Positions 46,205-60,797 of a stretch of 64,000 bases of DNA are shown piece after piece (within the stretch, counting starts at the first letter, position 1; each line of letters starts with the position of its first letter). The DNA lies in assembly GCA_949297215.1 (NCBI GenBank), contig CASFRV010000009.1, positions 1-64,000 of the forward strand, given 5' to 3'. The stretch is from an uncultured Bacteroidales bacterium. GTDB lineage: Bacteria > Bacteroidota > Bacteroidia > Bacteroidales > Bacteroidaceae. The translations under genes were made by a program, and so were the position numbers. A model generated the notes under the pieces. That model made no database searches and was not told where the DNA came from. It worked only from the letters and a program-made list of their open reading frames with translations.

Positions 46205-48073
46205 ATGCATCGCAGAAGATTTTCACGTTGCTTGATTTTTATACTCATAGCGACACTATCACATTTCTCAAAAACTTATGCCGTCTCCCTCTGGGTGGGT
46301 GAAACAACTACACTGCGCACGAGCAAAATCACTATGGCCGGTTACGACGACGTGTTCACCACAGGATTCTATTGGAGCTTACCAAGCAGTTCCAAAGGCT
46401 ATATCAGCATCACAAATCAAGCTGGCTCGGGAGCAAACACCAACCTGATCAGACTTGACAAATTCTTCACGGGCGAGAAATACGTCACTTGCAAAATTTC
46501 TTATTATGGCCTTCGCTATTTCTTAACAGGAGGATATAAGCAAAGTGAAACGAGAACCACCGTACAAACTTTCGTCGTGAAATGCAACACCGTGGGCGTC
46601 TCACTCTACCCCGAGCAGATGGAGCTGAACCTCGGCGAGAGCCGTGCCCTGCAATACAAGTTCTCCCCCGCCACCAGCCAGCCGGCCGCCACCGTTTCGT
46701 TCACGTCGAGCAACACGAATGTGGCCGAGGTGGACTTCGAGGGAAACGTGCATGCCGTCGGCATAGGCTCGGCCACCATCACCGCAAAGACCAACTTTGA
46801 GACGACGGCCACGTGCCAAGTGACGGTAAACCCCATACGCGCCACCTCCATCGCGCTCAACCACGACGAACTGACGCTCTATACAGGCGACAAAGCCACG
46901 CTCACGGCCACCGTCAAGCCGGGCAACACCACGGACAAGTCGGTGAGCTGGGCTTCGAGCAACGAAAAGGTGGTGAAGGTGAGCCAGAAGGGCGAGGTAA
47001 CGGCCGTTGGCACGGGACGCGCACAGGTGACGGCTACGACCCGCGACGGCTCGAAGCTGACAGCCGCCTGCAACGTCACGGTGAACGCTCGGGCCGAAAG
47101 TCTGACGTTCGACGCCAAAGAAAAGACCATCGGCATCGGAGAAACGTTCATGCTCGTGCCTACCATAAAGCCTGAAGGGGCCTCACCGAAACTCACGTGG
47201 AAATCGTCCGACCCGGCCGTGGCCTACGTCGACGGGAACGGCCGCGTCGAAGGCTTCAAGACGGGCACGGCCGACATCACGGCCACCACGACCGACGGGA
47301 GCAACTTGACTGCCACCTGCCGGGTGACCGTCATCAGGTACGTCAGCTACATCGGCCTGAGCGAAAGCGAAATGACCCTCTTCGCAGGCGAAACGAAAAA
47401 GCTCACAGCCACCGTCAACCCCACAGACGCCACCAACCGGAAGCTGGCGTGGACGTCGACCGACGAGGCCGTGGCCACCGTCGAGGACGGCACCGTCACG
47501 GCACGGGGCAACGGCACGGCTTCGATCGTCGCAACGTCGACCGACGGGTCGGACATCCAGGCCATCTGCCACGTCACGGTCACGACGCCCGTCGGCTCCA
47601 TCGCGCTCAGCGAAACGCAGATAGAGATGCGCCCGGGCGACTTCAAGGTGCTCACCGCGACGGTGCTGCCCGAAAGCGCTTCGGACAAGGCGCTGACATG
47701 GACCTCGTCGGCGCCCGCCGTGGCCGACGTGCAGAACGGCATCGTGCTGGCATATAGCAAAGGTACGGCCCTCGTCACAGCCGCCGCCACCGACGGCTCG
47801 GGCGTGACGGCGACGTGCAAAGTGACCGTATCCAACACGGTGGGCATCGACGACGTGCAGGCCACGCCCCAAGTGGCTGTAAACGGGCGCCACATCGTGA
47901 TACAAGGCATCGCAGCCGGCACCGTCTGCAAGATATACCGCAGCAACGGCACGGAGATTTACAGCGGCACCGCCCGCGACGGACGCCTTACCTACACCGC
48001 CGACAGCGACGGCGTCTACATCGTCACCATAGGCACCCGCAGCTGCAAGCTGCTCGTCGGGCGCAACGACTGA
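46205..48073 (+). CDS. Secreted protein with five BIG2 immunoglobulin-like domains
   Basis: 622 residues. A signal peptide (CLIFILIATLSHFSKTYA) is followed by an unassigned segment of about 100 residues, then five bacterial Ig-like type 2 domains of about 83 residues (roughly 128-210, 211-293, 294-375, 376-458 and 459-541), each with a W(A/K/T)SS or SFTSS core, a G-x-A-x(I/V)xAxTxDGS strand and a closing VTV. A C-terminal segment (NGRHIVIQGIAAGTVCKIYRSNGTEIYSG ... KLLVGRND) resembles a type IX sorting or anchoring domain. It is probably a cell-surface or adhesion protein. The first 350 bases are AT-richer than the repeats. Confidence 0.85.
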   Translation: MHRRRFSRCLIFILIATLSHFSKTYAVSLWVGETTTLRTSKITMAGYDDVFTTGFYWSLPSSSKGYISITNQAGSGANTNLIRLDKFFTGEKYVTCKISYYGLRYFLTGGYKQSETRTTVQTFVVKCNTVGVSLYPEQMELNLGESRALQYKFSPATSQPAATVSFTSSNTNVAEVDFEGNVHAVGIGSATITAKTNFETTATCQVTVNPIRATSIALNHDELTLYTGDKATLTATVKPGNTTDKSVSWASSNEKVVKVSQKGEVTAVGTGRAQVTATTRDGSKLTAACNVTVNARAESLTFDAKEKTIGIGETFMLVPTIKPEGASPKLTWKSSDPAVAYVDGNGRVEGFKTGTADITATTTDGSNLTATCRVTVIRYVSYIGLSESEMTLFAGETKKLTATVNPTDATNRKLAWTSTDEAVATVEDGTVTARGNGTASIVATSTDGSDIQAICHVTVTTPVGSIALSETQIEMRPGDFKVLTATVLPESASDKALTWTSSAPAVADVQNGIVLAYSKGTALVTAAATDGSGVTATCKVTVSNTVGIDDVQATPQVAVNGRHIVIQGIAAGTVCKIYRSNGTEIYSGTARDGRLTYTADSDGVYIVTIGTRSCKLLVGRND

Positions 48074-48117
48074 CGCCCCGCCTCCACGAGGCCTCAGCAG
48101 CGGGAAAAATGTAAAAC

Positions 48118-48201
48118 ATACCCGTACAAAGCCGCAAGGCATGCAGAAAATATAAAGTATATCCTATCATTTCTGCAAATCCTGCGGGTTTGTGCGGGTA
48201 T
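48118..48201. repeat. Imperfect 32-bp inverted repeat before the ATPase gene
   Basis: Arm 48118-48149 and arm 48170-48201 are complementary at about 25 of 32 positions (ATACCCG/CGGGTAT, ACAAA/TTTGT, TGCAGAAA/TTTCTGCA), with an AT-rich 20-nt loop. It lies immediately before a TATTTTTG box. Confidence 0.7.
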
Positions 48202-48207
48202 AATTTG

Positions 48208-48215
48208 TATTTTTG
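48208..48215 (+). promoter_or_regulatory. Candidate -7 box TATTTTTG for the ATPase gene
   Basis: It matches TAnnTTTG, 16 nt before the ATG at 48232. A TTTG lies too close (15 nt) for a normal -33 element. Confidence 0.4.
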
Positions 48216-48231
48216 CAGAAAACACGCTGTT

Positions 48232-49443
48232 ATGGAAATCATCGAACGCCCTTTGTACCTAAACCACATCATTTCGCTACTGAACCGCGGAATGATGCTC
48301 ATCCTCGTCGGGCAACGACGCGTAGGAAAAAGCTGTCTGCTCAAGCAACTGGAAGCGTATCTGAAAAACAACAGACACAAAGCCAATATCGCATACATCA
48401 ACAAGGAACTGCATGCCTTTAAAAACATTACCCACGCCGACGAGCTTTACCAATATGCCGCCGCGCAGCTGCCGGAGGGGGAAGAAAACTATCTGCTCAT
48501 TGACGAAGTGCAAGACATCGAGGGGTACGAAAACGCATTGCGGAGCCTGCATGCCGAGGGACGCTGCCAAATCGTCGCCACGGGGAGCAACGCCTACATC
48601 TTCTCGTCGGAACTGAGCACAAGGCTCGCCGGGCGCTATATGGAAATCCCCATTTACAGCCTTACTTACAGCGAATTTCTGAAATTTCACGGACTGAGCG
48701 ACGACGACCGCAGCTTGGAGACTTACCTGCGCATTGGCGGTCTGCCGGGCCTGCGACAATACGACATTGAAAACGAGAGCCAGACGAGGGAATACCTGCA
48801 AAGTGTGTACGACACCATCATGCTGCGCGACGTCATCGCACGGGGCAACATCCGCAACATAACGTTCATCGAAAACCTGTCGGCCTTCGTAGCTGACAAC
48901 GTTGGAAAACTCCTGTCTGTACGCAACATAACAAACGTCATGGCTGCGCAAGGCGAAAAGCTGTCGAGCCCGCTGGCGGGCAGCTATCTGCGCTTCCTTT
49001 GTGCAGCCCTCATCATCACAGCCGTACGGCGTTTCGACATTCACGGGAAACGCCTGCTCGAACAAATTCAGAAGTATTATTTTTCCGACCACGGACTGCG
49101 CAACCTGCTGAGCGGCTTCAACCTGAGAGGGAGCATCGAAAAAATAATTGAAAACGTCATTTTCCACCACCTCCGCGCCTGGGGCTACCAAGTGAGCGTA
49201 GGAACGCTGCGAAACGGGGAAATAGACTTCGTGGCCACGCGAAACGACGAACGAATATACCTGCAAGCCTCGTATTTGCTCAGTTCGGAAGAAACCATCC
49301 GCCGGGAATTTGGCAACTTGAAGAACATCAATGACAACTTTCCCAAGTATGTCGTCACGATGGAGCCTGTAAGCGGCGACCTGCCCGACTATCCCGGCAT
49401 ACGGCACGTCCGCCTGCGCGACTTCCTCATGAGCCAGATGTAG
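48232..49443 (+). CDS. AAA ATPase with DUF4143-type C-terminal domain
   Basis: 403 residues from the ATG at 48232 (MEIIERPLYLNHIISLLNRG). Walker A is LVGQRRVGKSCLLKQL near residue 25 and Walker B is YLLIDEVQDI near residue 86, followed by the sensor segment VATGSNAYIFSSELSTRLAGR. The C-terminal half (about residues 190-400) is the DUF4143 region, and GEIDFVATRNDERIYLQASYL resembles a PD-(D/E)xK nuclease-like core. The biological role of this common Bacteroidetes family is not established. A broken relative lies at 39440, at the other end of the accessory block. Confidence 0.85.
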   Translation: MEIIERPLYLNHIISLLNRGMMLILVGQRRVGKSCLLKQLEAYLKNNRHKANIAYINKELHAFKNITHADELYQYAAAQLPEGEENYLLIDEVQDIEGYENALRSLHAEGRCQIVATGSNAYIFSSELSTRLAGRYMEIPIYSLTYSEFLKFHGLSDDDRSLETYLRIGGLPGLRQYDIENESQTREYLQSVYDTIMLRDVIARGNIRNITFIENLSAFVADNVGKLLSVRNITNVMAAQGEKLSSPLAGSYLRFLCAALIITAVRRFDIHGKRLLEQIQKYYFSDHGLRNLLSGFNLRGSIEKIIENVIFHHLRAWGYQVSVGTLRNGEIDFVATRNDERIYLQASYLLSSEETIRREFGNLKNINDNFPKYVVTMEPVSGDLPDYPGIRHVRLRDFLMSQM

Positions 49444-49461
49444 CTCGCAGCCACAAAAAAA

Positions 49462-49493
49462 GGAGGCGCAGCCCGCAAACGGGATGCGCCTCC
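49462..49493. terminator. Bidirectional terminator between the ATPase gene and rpoC
   Basis: GGAGGCGCAGCCCG (49462-49475) pairs with CGGGATGCGCCTCC (49480-49493), with one mismatch and a CAAA-type loop. On the minus strand it is followed by TTTTTTTGTGG, ideal for ending rpoBC; on the plus strand the T-run is weak. Confidence 0.9.
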
Positions 49494-49521
49494 ATGCTGT
49501 TTATCGGTCGGAGCCGGGGCG

Positions 49522-53775
<4,254 letters not shown>

Positions 53776-53814
53776 ATTCTCCTATGTGTAATTTGTGAAA
53801 AGAGTTTCGATTAA

Positions 53815-56800
53815 TTAATCAAGCGTCACACTGAGACCTAATCCGCGCAACTCGTGCAAGAGCACGTTGAGCGACTCGGGAATGCCCGGCGTGGGCATGT
53901 TGTCGCCCTTGACGATGGCCTCGTATGCCTTGGAACGGCCCACCACGTCGTCGGACTTGATGGTAAGAATCTCCTGAAGCACGTGCGAAGCACCGAACGC
54001 CTCGATGGCCCAGACTTCCATCTCTCCGAAACGCTGACCACCAAACTGAGCCTTACCACCGAGCGGCTGCTGCGTGATGAGAGAGTACGGTCCGATGGAG
54101 CGGGCGTGCATCTTGTCCTCGACCATGTGACCGAGCTTCAGCATGTAGGTGACGCCGACCGTGGCTTTCTGGTCGAACGGCTCACCCGTGGCTCCGTCGA
54201 AGAGCTGCGTCGAGCAATAGCGGGGCAGGCCAGCCTTGTCGGTCCACTCGCAAAGGTCATCGAGCTTGGCACCGTCGAAAATGGGCGTAGCGAACTTGAC
54301 CCCAAGCTTCTTGCCGGCTGCGCCAAGCACCGTTTCGAAAATCTGACCGATGTTCATACGCGAAGGCACACCAAGCGGGTTGAGCACGATGTCAACAGGC
54401 GTTCCGTCTGCCAGAAAGGGCATATCCTCCTGACGCACGATCTTGGAAACGATACCCTTGTTACCGTGACGACCGGCCATCTTGTCGCCGACGCTGATCT
54501 TACGCTTCTTGGCCACATAGACCTTGGCCATTTGAATGATGCCCGAGGGAAGCTCGTCGCCGATGGTGATGGCAAACTTCTTACGCTTCAGGGCTGCATC
54601 CATCAAGTTGTATTTCTTCAGATAGTTGATGACGAGGCGACGGATAAGCCCGTTGGTATGCTCGTCGTCCGTCCAATTGCTCAGCTGCACCGAGGTGAAA
54701 TCGATACCGCTAAGCAGCGACTTGCTAAATTTGGCATCCTTAGCGATGACTTCGGCGCCGACGTTGTCCTTGATGCCCATGGAGAGCTTATCTTTGGTGA
54801 GCACAAGCAGCTTGTCGATCATCAGCGATTTCAGTTCCTCCGTTTCCTTGGCGAAGTTGTCGTCCAGCTTTTGAAGCGTCACCTTATCTGCTGCTTTCGA
54901 GGCGCGCGTCTTGATGGCCTTGGAGAAGAGTCGCTTGCCGATAATGACGCCCGAAAGCGAAGGATTGGCTTTGAGCGAAGCGTCCTTGACGTCTCCTGCC
55001 TTGTCGCCGAAGATGGCGCGAAGCAGTTTCTCTTCGGGCGTAGGATCGCTCTCGCCCTTCGGCGTAATCTTACCGATAAGTATATCGCCGGGACGCACAC
55101 GGGCTCCGATACGAATGATACCATTTTCGTCCAAATCCTTCGTGGCATCTTCGCTGACATTGGGAATATCATTGGTCAGCTCTTCCATACCACGCTTCGT
55201 CTCGCGTACTTCCAGCGAGAACTCATCGACATGCACCGAAGTGAGAATATCCTCGCGCACCATACGCTCGTTGAGCACGATGGCGTCCTCATAGTTATAT
55301 CCCTTCCACGGCATGTATGCCACCAAGAGGTTGCGGCCGAGAGCCAGCTCGCCTTTCTCCGTGGCGTACCCTTCTGTCAAGATGTCGCCGGCCTTGACAC
55401 GCTGTCCCACCTCACAAATGGGACGGAGGTCGATGGTCATGTTCTGGTTCGTACGGCGGAACTTCGGTATCTGATACTCTTTAACAGCAGGTTCAAAGCT
55501 GATGAAGTCCTCCTCCTCGGAGCGATCGTACGCGATGCGGATGGTCGTAGCGTCAACATATTCAATGACGCCCTCGCCTTCGGCTGTAATCATCGTACGC
55601 GAGTCTTCGCACACTTGTTTCTCTATGCCCGTACCGACAATAGGTGCTTCGGAACGAATCAAAGGTACAGCCTGGCGCATCATGTTCGAACCCATCAATG
55701 CGCGGTGGGCGTCGTCATGCTCCAAGAAAGGAATCAATGAAGCAGCAATGGAGGCAATCTGCTGCGGAGCCACGTCCATCAAATCGACCTGCGAAGGAGG
55801 AACAACAGGATAGTCAGCATCCTGGCGACACTTCACTCGGTCGCGAATGAAGCTACCGTCATCGTTCAACGGGGCATTACCCTGACCGATGATTTTACCC
55901 TCTTCTTCCTCGGCGCTCAAATATATTACGTGATCGTTGTCGAGATCGACCCTCGAGTCGGCCACTTTCCGATAGGGTGTCTCGATGAAGCCCAGTTCGT
56001 TGATCTTCGCATACACACAAAGCGAAGAAATCAGACCGATGTTAGGACCTTCAGGCGACTCGATCGGGCAGAGACGTCCATAGTGCGTATAGTGTACGTC
56101 GCGCACCTCGAAACCTGCACGTTCACGCGAAAGACCTCCGGGACCCAAGGCCGACAGACGGCGTTTGTGCGTCACTTCCGCCAGCGGGTTCGTCTGGTCC
56201 ATGAACTGCGACAAAGCATTCGTACCAAAGAACGAATTGATAACGGAAGAAATCGTCTTGGCATTAATAAGGTCTGTCGGCGTAAACACTTCGTTGTCGC
56301 GCACATTCATACGCTCACGGATGGTACGGCTCATACGGGCCAGACCTATGGCAAACTGATTGGAAAGCTGCTCTCCCACCGTACGTACGCGACGGTTGCT
56401 CAAGTGGTCGATGTCGTCGACAGTTGCCTTCGAATTAATAAGTTCAACCAGGTACTTGATAATCTCGATGATGTCTTCACGCGTCAACACGCGAACAGAG
56501 ATGTCTGTATCAAGGCCAAGTTTCTTATTGATACGGTAGCGGCCGACTTCTCCCAAATCGTACCTTTTCTCCGAGAAGAACAGATTGTTAATGACCTCAC
56601 GCGCGCTTGCATCATCGGCGGGGTCAGCATTACGCAGCTGACGGTATATAAACAGTACAGCCTCCTTCTCAGAGTTACAGGGATCCTTTTGCAGCGTATT
56701 GAAGATAATGGAATAATCCGACGCAGCTTCTTCCTCATGATGTATAAGGACTGACTGCACTCCGCTCTCAATTATCTGATCAATGTGCTCTGCCTCCAAA

Positions 56801-57627
56801 ACCGTCTCACGCTCGAGGATTACCTCATTACGTTCAATGGTAACAACCTCACCGGTATCCTCATCGGCAAAGTCCTCAACCCAGCTCTTGAGCACACGGG
56901 CAGCCAAACGGCGACCAAGCACTTTCTTCAGGTTGGTCTTATTGACTTTTACTTCTTCGGCCAGATTGAATATTTGAAGGATTTCCTTATCCGACTCGTA
57001 GCCAATGGCACGCAACAACGTGGTGACAGGAAGTTTCTTCTTTCTGTCAATATAAGCATACATCACATTGTTGATGTCCGTCGCAAACTCAATCCAAGAA
57101 CCCTTGAAAGGAATGATACGCGCAGAATAAAGTTGCGTACCGTTGGCATGGACGCTCGAACCGAAGAATACACCGGGGGAACGATGCAACTGAGAAACAA
57201 CTACTCGCTCAGCTCCATTAATTATGAACGTTCCGTTGTCCGTCATATAGGGTATAGGTCCCAAAAAGACGTCTTGAACCACCGTATCGAAATCCTCATG
57301 GTCGGGATCGGTACAATAGAGTTTCAATTTGGCCTTTAAAGGTACGCTGTACGACAAACCACGCTCCAAGCACTCCTGTATGGTATAACGGGGCGGGTCG
57401 ATGTAATAATCCAAGAACTCCAACACAAAATTATTACGTGTGTCGGCGATGGGAAAGTTTTCTGCAAAGACCTTGTACAAGCCGTCATTCTTACGCAACT
57501 CGGAAGGCGTATCGAGTTGCAGGAAATCTTTGAACGACTTCAACTGCACATCCAGAAAATCTGGGTAGGGCATCGGATTCTTTACAGATGCGAAGTTTAC
57601 TCTTTGGTTGATAACTTTGGACGACAT
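53815..57627 (-). CDS. rpoB: DNA-directed RNA polymerase subunit beta
   Basis: 1270 residues from the ATG at 57627 ([20 protein letters not shown]), the start typical of Bacteroidetes homologues; an ATG 12 codons upstream is also open. The rifampicin region [26 protein letters not shown] is wild type. The C-terminal KDLxxE-like region and [24 protein letters not shown] are complete. It is separated from rplL by a hairpin that resembles the rplL-rpoB attenuator. Confidence 0.98.
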   Translation of the reverse strand: MSSKVINQRVNFASVKNPMPYPDFLDVQLKSFKDFLQLDTPSELRKNDGLYKVFAENFPIADTRNNFVLEFLDYYIDPPRYTIQECLERGLSYSVPLKAKLKLYCTDPDHEDFDTVVQDVFLGPIPYMTDNGTFIINGAERVVVSQLHRSPGVFFGSSVHANGTQLYSARIIPFKGSWIEFATDINNVMYAYIDRKKKLPVTTLLRAIGYESDKEILQIFNLAEEVKVNKTNLKKVLGRRLAARVLKSWVEDFADEDTGEVVTIERNEVILERETVLEAEHIDQIIESGVQSVLIHHEEEAASDYSIIFNTLQKDPCNSEKEAVLFIYRQLRNADPADDASAREVINNLFFSEKRYDLGEVGRYRINKKLGLDTDISVRVLTREDIIEIIKYLVELINSKATVDDIDHLSNRRVRTVGEQLSNQFAIGLARMSRTIRERMNVRDNEVFTPTDLINAKTISSVINSFFGTNALSQFMDQTNPLAEVTHKRRLSALGPGGLSRERAGFEVRDVHYTHYGRLCPIESPEGPNIGLISSLCVYAKINELGFIETPYRKVADSRVDLDNDHVIYLSAEEEEGKIIGQGNAPLNDDGSFIRDRVKCRQDADYPVVPPSQVDLMDVAPQQIASIAASLIPFLEHDDAHRALMGSNMMRQAVPLIRSEAPIVGTGIEKQVCEDSRTMITAEGEGVIEYVDATTIRIAYDRSEEEDFISFEPAVKEYQIPKFRRTNQNMTIDLRPICEVGQRVKAGDILTEGYATEKGELALGRNLLVAYMPWKGYNYEDAIVLNERMVREDILTSVHVDEFSLEVRETKRGMEELTNDIPNVSEDATKDLDENGIIRIGARVRPGDILIGKITPKGESDPTPEEKLLRAIFGDKAGDVKDASLKANPSLSGVIIGKRLFSKAIKTRASKAADKVTLQKLDDNFAKETEELKSLMIDKLLVLTKDKLSMGIKDNVGAEVIAKDAKFSKSLLSGIDFTSVQLSNWTDDEHTNGLIRRLVINYLKKYNLMDAALKRKKFAITIGDELPSGIIQMAKVYVAKKRKISVGDKMAGRHGNKGIVSKIVRQEDMPFLADGTPVDIVLNPLGVPSRMNIGQIFETVLGAAGKKLGVKFATPIFDGAKLDDLCEWTDKAGLPRYCSTQLFDGATGEPFDQKATVGVTYMLKLGHMVEDKMHARSIGPYSLITQQPLGGKAQFGGQRFGEMEVWAIEAFGASHVLQEILTIKSDDVVGRSKAYEAIVKGDNMPTPGIPESLNVLLHELRGLGLSVTLD

Positions 57628-57668
57628 TCGGTAGTTGTTTATTGAACCCTGATTGAAAGACACAAAAA

Positions 57669-57701
57669 GGTTAAGAACCCTCTACCAGAGGATCCTTAAC
57701 C
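57669..57701 (-). terminator. Attenuator-like hairpin between rplL and rpoB
   Basis: GGTTAAG (57669-57675) and CTTAACC (57695-57701), plus CCTCT/AGAGG inside, form a stem; on the minus strand TTTTTGTG follows. Its place just after rplL parallels the partial terminator that lowers rpoBC relative to ribosomal protein genes in E. coli. Confidence 0.75.
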
Positions 57702-57726
57702 CATATTCGATATGGTAAAGCTCAAA

Positions 57727-58104
57727 TTAAGCGATCTCTACTTCGGCACCAGCCTCTTCGAGAGCTTTCTTCAAGGCTTCAGCCTCTTCCTTGGCAACGC
57801 CTTCCTTCAGTTTGCTGGGGGCACCGTCAACGAGGTCCTTAGCTTCCTTCAGGCCGAGGCCACAAGCTTCCTTAACGGCCTTAACAACCTGCAGCTTAGC
57901 AGCACCTGCGCTCTTCAGAACGACGTCAAAAGCCGTCTTCTCCTCAGCAGCAGCTGCACCACCGGCAGCAGGACCAGCAGCTACAGCAACAGCGGCTGCT
58001 GCGGGTTCGATGCCATACTCATCCTTAAGGATCGTTGCCAACTCGTTTACTTCCTTTACAGTCAAATTAACCAATTCTTCTGCAATAGCTTTGATATCTG
58101 CCAT
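57727..58104 (-). CDS. rplL: 50S ribosomal protein L7/L12
   Basis: 125 residues. The N-terminal dimerisation domain ([25 protein letters not shown]), an Ala/Gly-rich hinge (about residues 35-52) and the factor-binding C-domain ([37 protein letters not shown]) are all present. It forms the stalk that recruits translation GTPases. Confidence 0.98.
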   Translation of the reverse strand: MADIKAIAEELVNLTVKEVNELATILKDEYGIEPAAAAVAVAAGPAAGGAAAAEEKTAFDVVLKSAGAAKLQVVKAVKEACGLGLKEAKDLVDGAPSKLKEGVAKEEAEALKKALEEAGAEVEIA

Positions 58105-58153
58105 TTTATTAACTGTTTATTGTTTTTATTCTTGTAAATTACGATTGAACGAA

Positions 58154-58672
58154 TTATTCGGGACGTTCACCCAACGTTTTCAATACGCCATGAATGGTCT
58201 GACCTGCAGACTGCAAAGCAGAAATCACATTCTTGGCAGGAGATTGCAGCAACGAAACCACTTCGCCAATGAGCTCGTTCTTGCTCTTGATGGCGCAGAG
58301 TGTTTCCAGCTGATCTGCACCCACGTAGAAGCCTTCTTCTGCATAAGCAGCCTTCAAGGTGGGCACACCATCTTTACCTACTTCCTTAATCAGCTTAGCA
58401 GGTACATTGGCTGTATTACAGAAGAACACGGCCGTTGTTCCTTTCAATACGTCATAAAGGGGTGAGTAATCAATTTCTGCAGCCTCGAAAGCCTTGTGAA
58501 GCAAAGTATTCTTTACGACCATCATCTTGATGTCCGCACCGAAACACTTTCTTCTCAGTTGACTCGTAGCAGCTGCATTCATTCCCGTCACATCTACCAA
58601 GTAGAAGTGCGCATATTCCTTCAAAGTCTCACCGATGTGCTCGATGACTAAAGCTTTATCTTCTTTTTTCAT
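58154..58672 (-). CDS. rplJ: 50S ribosomal protein L10
   Basis: 172 residues; the rRNA-binding N-domain (YAHFYLVDVTGMNAAATSQLRRKCFGADIKMMVVKNTLLHKAFE) and a C-terminal helix that binds L7/L12 dimers. Only 12 nt separate it from rplA, so there is no room for a long leader. Confidence 0.97.
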   Translation of the reverse strand: MKKEDKALVIEHIGETLKEYAHFYLVDVTGMNAAATSQLRRKCFGADIKMMVVKNTLLHKAFEAAEIDYSPLYDVLKGTTAVFFCNTANVPAKLIKEVGKDGVPTLKAAYAEEGFYVGADQLETLCAIKSKNELIGEVVSLLQSPAKNVISALQSAGQTIHGVLKTLGERPE

Positions 58673-58684
58673 GCTACTTTCCGA

Positions 58685-59383
58685 TTAATTTTCCTCAAAA
58701 GACTTCGGGTCAATCTTAATACCCTTGCTCATCGTAGAGGAGAGATAAATGCTCTTGATATACGTACCTTTGGCAGCAGCGGGTTTCAGTTTGATGATCG
58801 TAGAGATGAATTCCTTTGCATTTCCAGCGATTTGCTCGGGAGTGAAAGAGATCTTTCCGATAGAGGCATGCACGATACCAGCCTTGTCTACCTTGAAGTC
58901 AATCTTACCCTGCTTCACCTCGCGGATAGCCTTGGCAACGTCCATCGTCACCGTACCACTCTTGGGGTTAGGCATCAAGCCACGGGGTCCCAGCACGCGG
59001 CCAAGGGCACCGATCTTACCCATGATGGCAGGCATGGTGATGATAACATCAACATCAGTCCATCCACCTTTGATCTTTTCGATATATTCGTCCAAACCCA
59101 CATAGTCGGCACCAGCCTCTTTGGCTGCAGCCTCCATATCGGGAGTGCACAAGCAAAGCACGCGCACAGTCTTGCCAGTTCCATTCGGCAGAGAAACCAC
59201 ACCTCTCACCATCTGGTTCGCCTTACGCGGGTCAACACCCAAGCGAACGTCAATGTCGAGCGAAGCATCAAACTTGGTTGTGGTGATTTCCTTCACCAAG
59301 CTGGCAGCTTCTTTCAAGGTATAAGCCTTCCCTGCTTCAATCTTACCAGCTACTAACTTTTGATTTTTTGTCAGCTTAGTCAT
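58685..59383 (-). CDS. rplA: 50S ribosomal protein L1
   Basis: 232 residues with [29 protein letters not shown] and the signature [22 protein letters not shown]. It forms the L1 stalk at the E site and, in other bacteria, represses its own operon. Confidence 0.98.
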   Translation of the reverse strand: MTKLTKNQKLVAGKIEAGKAYTLKEAASLVKEITTTKFDASLDIDVRLGVDPRKANQMVRGVVSLPNGTGKTVRVLCLCTPDMEAAAKEAGADYVGLDEYIEKIKGGWTDVDVIITMPAIMGKIGALGRVLGPRGLMPNPKSGTVTMDVAKAIREVKQGKIDFKVDKAGIVHASIGKISFTPEQIAGNAKEFISTIIKLKPAAAKGTYIKSIYLSSTMSKGIKIDPKSFEEN

Positions 59384-59403
59384 TGTTCAATTGAAGTTTA
59401 AAA

Positions 59404-59844
59404 TTATTCTCCGGGGAAGTCTCCCTTGACTGTGATACCCATGCTACGAGCAGTGCCGGCAACGAGCTTCATCGCAGATTCCACCGTAAAGCAGTTGAGG
59501 TCGGGCATTTTGTCCTGTGCGATAGCACGTACCTGCTCCCACGTTACCTCAGCAATCTTTGTACGGTTCGGCTGCGCTGAACCACTTTTCTTCTTGGTGG
59601 CTTCGAGCAGTTGAATGGCAACAGGAGGCGTCTTTACTTCGAAAGTAAAGGACTTGTCATTATAGTAAGTAATGACAACAGGAAGAACCTTACCGGCCTT
59701 TTCCTGCGTCCTGGCATTGAACTGCTTGCAGAAATCCATGATATTGATACCCTTGGAACCGAGGGCAGGACCCACGGGAGGGGAAGGATTTGCAGCGCCA
59801 CCTTTAATCTGTAATTTGATTAATCCAGCAACTTCTTTAGCCAT
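59404..59844 (-). CDS. rplK: 50S ribosomal protein L11
   Basis: 146 residues, [41 protein letters not shown] at the start, including the proline-rich switch region. It binds the GTPase-associated centre and is needed for the stringent response. Confidence 0.98.
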   Translation of the reverse strand: MAKEVAGLIKLQIKGGAANPSPPVGPALGSKGINIMDFCKQFNARTQEKAGKVLPVVITYYNDKSFTFEVKTPPVAIQLLEATKKKSGSAQPNRTKIAEVTWEQVRAIAQDKMPDLNCFTVESAMKLVAGTARSMGITVKGDFPGE

Positions 59845-59901
59845 TGTTTTTTAATTTGTTTGATTTATGGAAAAAGAGAACAGGCACGTAACAATTTACC
59901 T

Positions 59902-60441
59902 CTACTCCTTCTCCACTTCCATAAACTTCAAGGTCAGCGGGGTGTTGCGCCCGAAAACCTTAACCGACACTTTCAACGTTCTCTTCTCGGCATTGATTTC
60001 CTCAATCACGCCTGAGAAGCCACTGAAAGGTCCGTTGTTAACCTTCACAGCTTCGCCCAAGGTAAAGGGAACGATTTCGGGAGCATCTTCCTGAACCTCG
60101 TCCACTTTTCCAAGTATTCTATTCACTTCGCTTTGACGCAAAGGAGTCGGATTATCAAGACCGCCCAAAAAGCCCAATACGTTAGGCGTATTACGCAATT
60201 CATGAGCAATCTCACCAACCAGCTTTGCCTCCACCAAAACGTAACCCGGCAGATAGTTGCGCTCCTTGAGCACGCGTTTTCCACCACGTACTTGGTACAC
60301 TTTTTCTGTCGGTATGAGCACCTGCGATACGAGACCACCTAAGCGCCCATTCTTGATTTCGGCGTCGATGTATTCCTTTACTTTGCCCTCTTTCCCACTA
60401 ATGGCACGCAAAACGTACCATGACATTTCAACTTCTGCCAT
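59902..60441 (-). CDS. nusG: Transcription termination/antitermination protein NusG
   Basis: 179 residues from the ATG at 60441; the ATG five codons later (MSWYVLRAISGKEGKVKEYI) is an alternative. The NGN domain is followed by a C-terminal KOW domain (FTLGEAVKVNNGPFSGFSGVIEEINAEKRTLKV). It couples RNA polymerase to Rho and the ribosome. It follows secE by 12 nt. Confidence 0.96.
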   Translation of the reverse strand: MAEVEMSWYVLRAISGKEGKVKEYIDAEIKNGRLGGLVSQVLIPTEKVYQVRGGKRVLKERNYLPGYVLVEAKLVGEIAHELRNTPNVLGFLGGLDNPTPLRQSEVNRILGKVDEVQEDAPEIVPFTLGEAVKVNNGPFSGFSGVIEEINAEKRTLKVSVKVFGRNTPLTLKFMEVEKE

Positions 60442-60453
60442 CAGAGAAAATGT

Positions 60454-60648
60454 TTAGCTTGCGCTGTAAATGAAATTCATCAAAAACTCGAATATAGAAT
60501 CCTCCGCAAACACGACCAGTGCTATAATGATGGAAGCGACAAGCACAACAATCGCGCTGCGCGTCAGCTCAGCACGGGAAGGCCACGTAGTTTTATGTGC
60601 CAATTCCTCGTAAGAATCTTTACAATATGTGATGAATGTTTTCAACAT
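60454..60648 (-). CDS. secE: Preprotein translocase subunit SecE
   Basis: 64 residues, the short form with a cytoplasmic amphipathic helix (CKDSYEELAHKTTWPSRAEL) and one membrane helix (SAIVVLVASIIIALVVFAED). It clamps SecY. It starts 16 nt after tRNA-Trp. Confidence 0.94.
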   Translation of the reverse strand: MLKTFITYCKDSYEELAHKTTWPSRAELTRSAIVVLVASIIIALVVFAEDSIFEFLMNFIYSAS

Positions 60649-60664
60649 CGCTTCTTCTTATTAG

Positions 60665-60737
60665 CACGGGAAGAGAGGCTCGAACTCCCGACACCTGGTT
60701 TTGGAGACCAGTGCTCTACCGACTGAGCTATTCCCGT
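60665..60737 (-). tRNA. tRNA-Trp (CCA anticodon)
   Basis: 73 nt. Acceptor arms ACGGGAA and TTCCCGT, D-arm GCTCAGTCGGTAGAGC, anticodon loop with CCA in GGTCTCCAAAACC, and T-loop GTTCGAG. CCA is not encoded at the 3' end. It lies between tuf and secE. Confidence 0.96.
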
Positions 60738-60739
60738 AG

Positions 60740-60770
60740 ATATGAGTCCCGCCTGCGCGGGAACTCATAT
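60740..60770. promoter_or_regulatory. Hairpin between tuf and tRNA-Trp
   Basis: ATATGAGT (60740-60747) and ACTCATAT (60763-60770) with an inner CCCGC/GCGGG stem. On the minus strand it runs almost directly into the tRNA (2 nt gap), so it may be a processing signal or a weak terminator for tuf. Confidence 0.6.
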
Positions 60771-60797
60771 TTTAATGGTTTTGACTTATCGTTTCGA

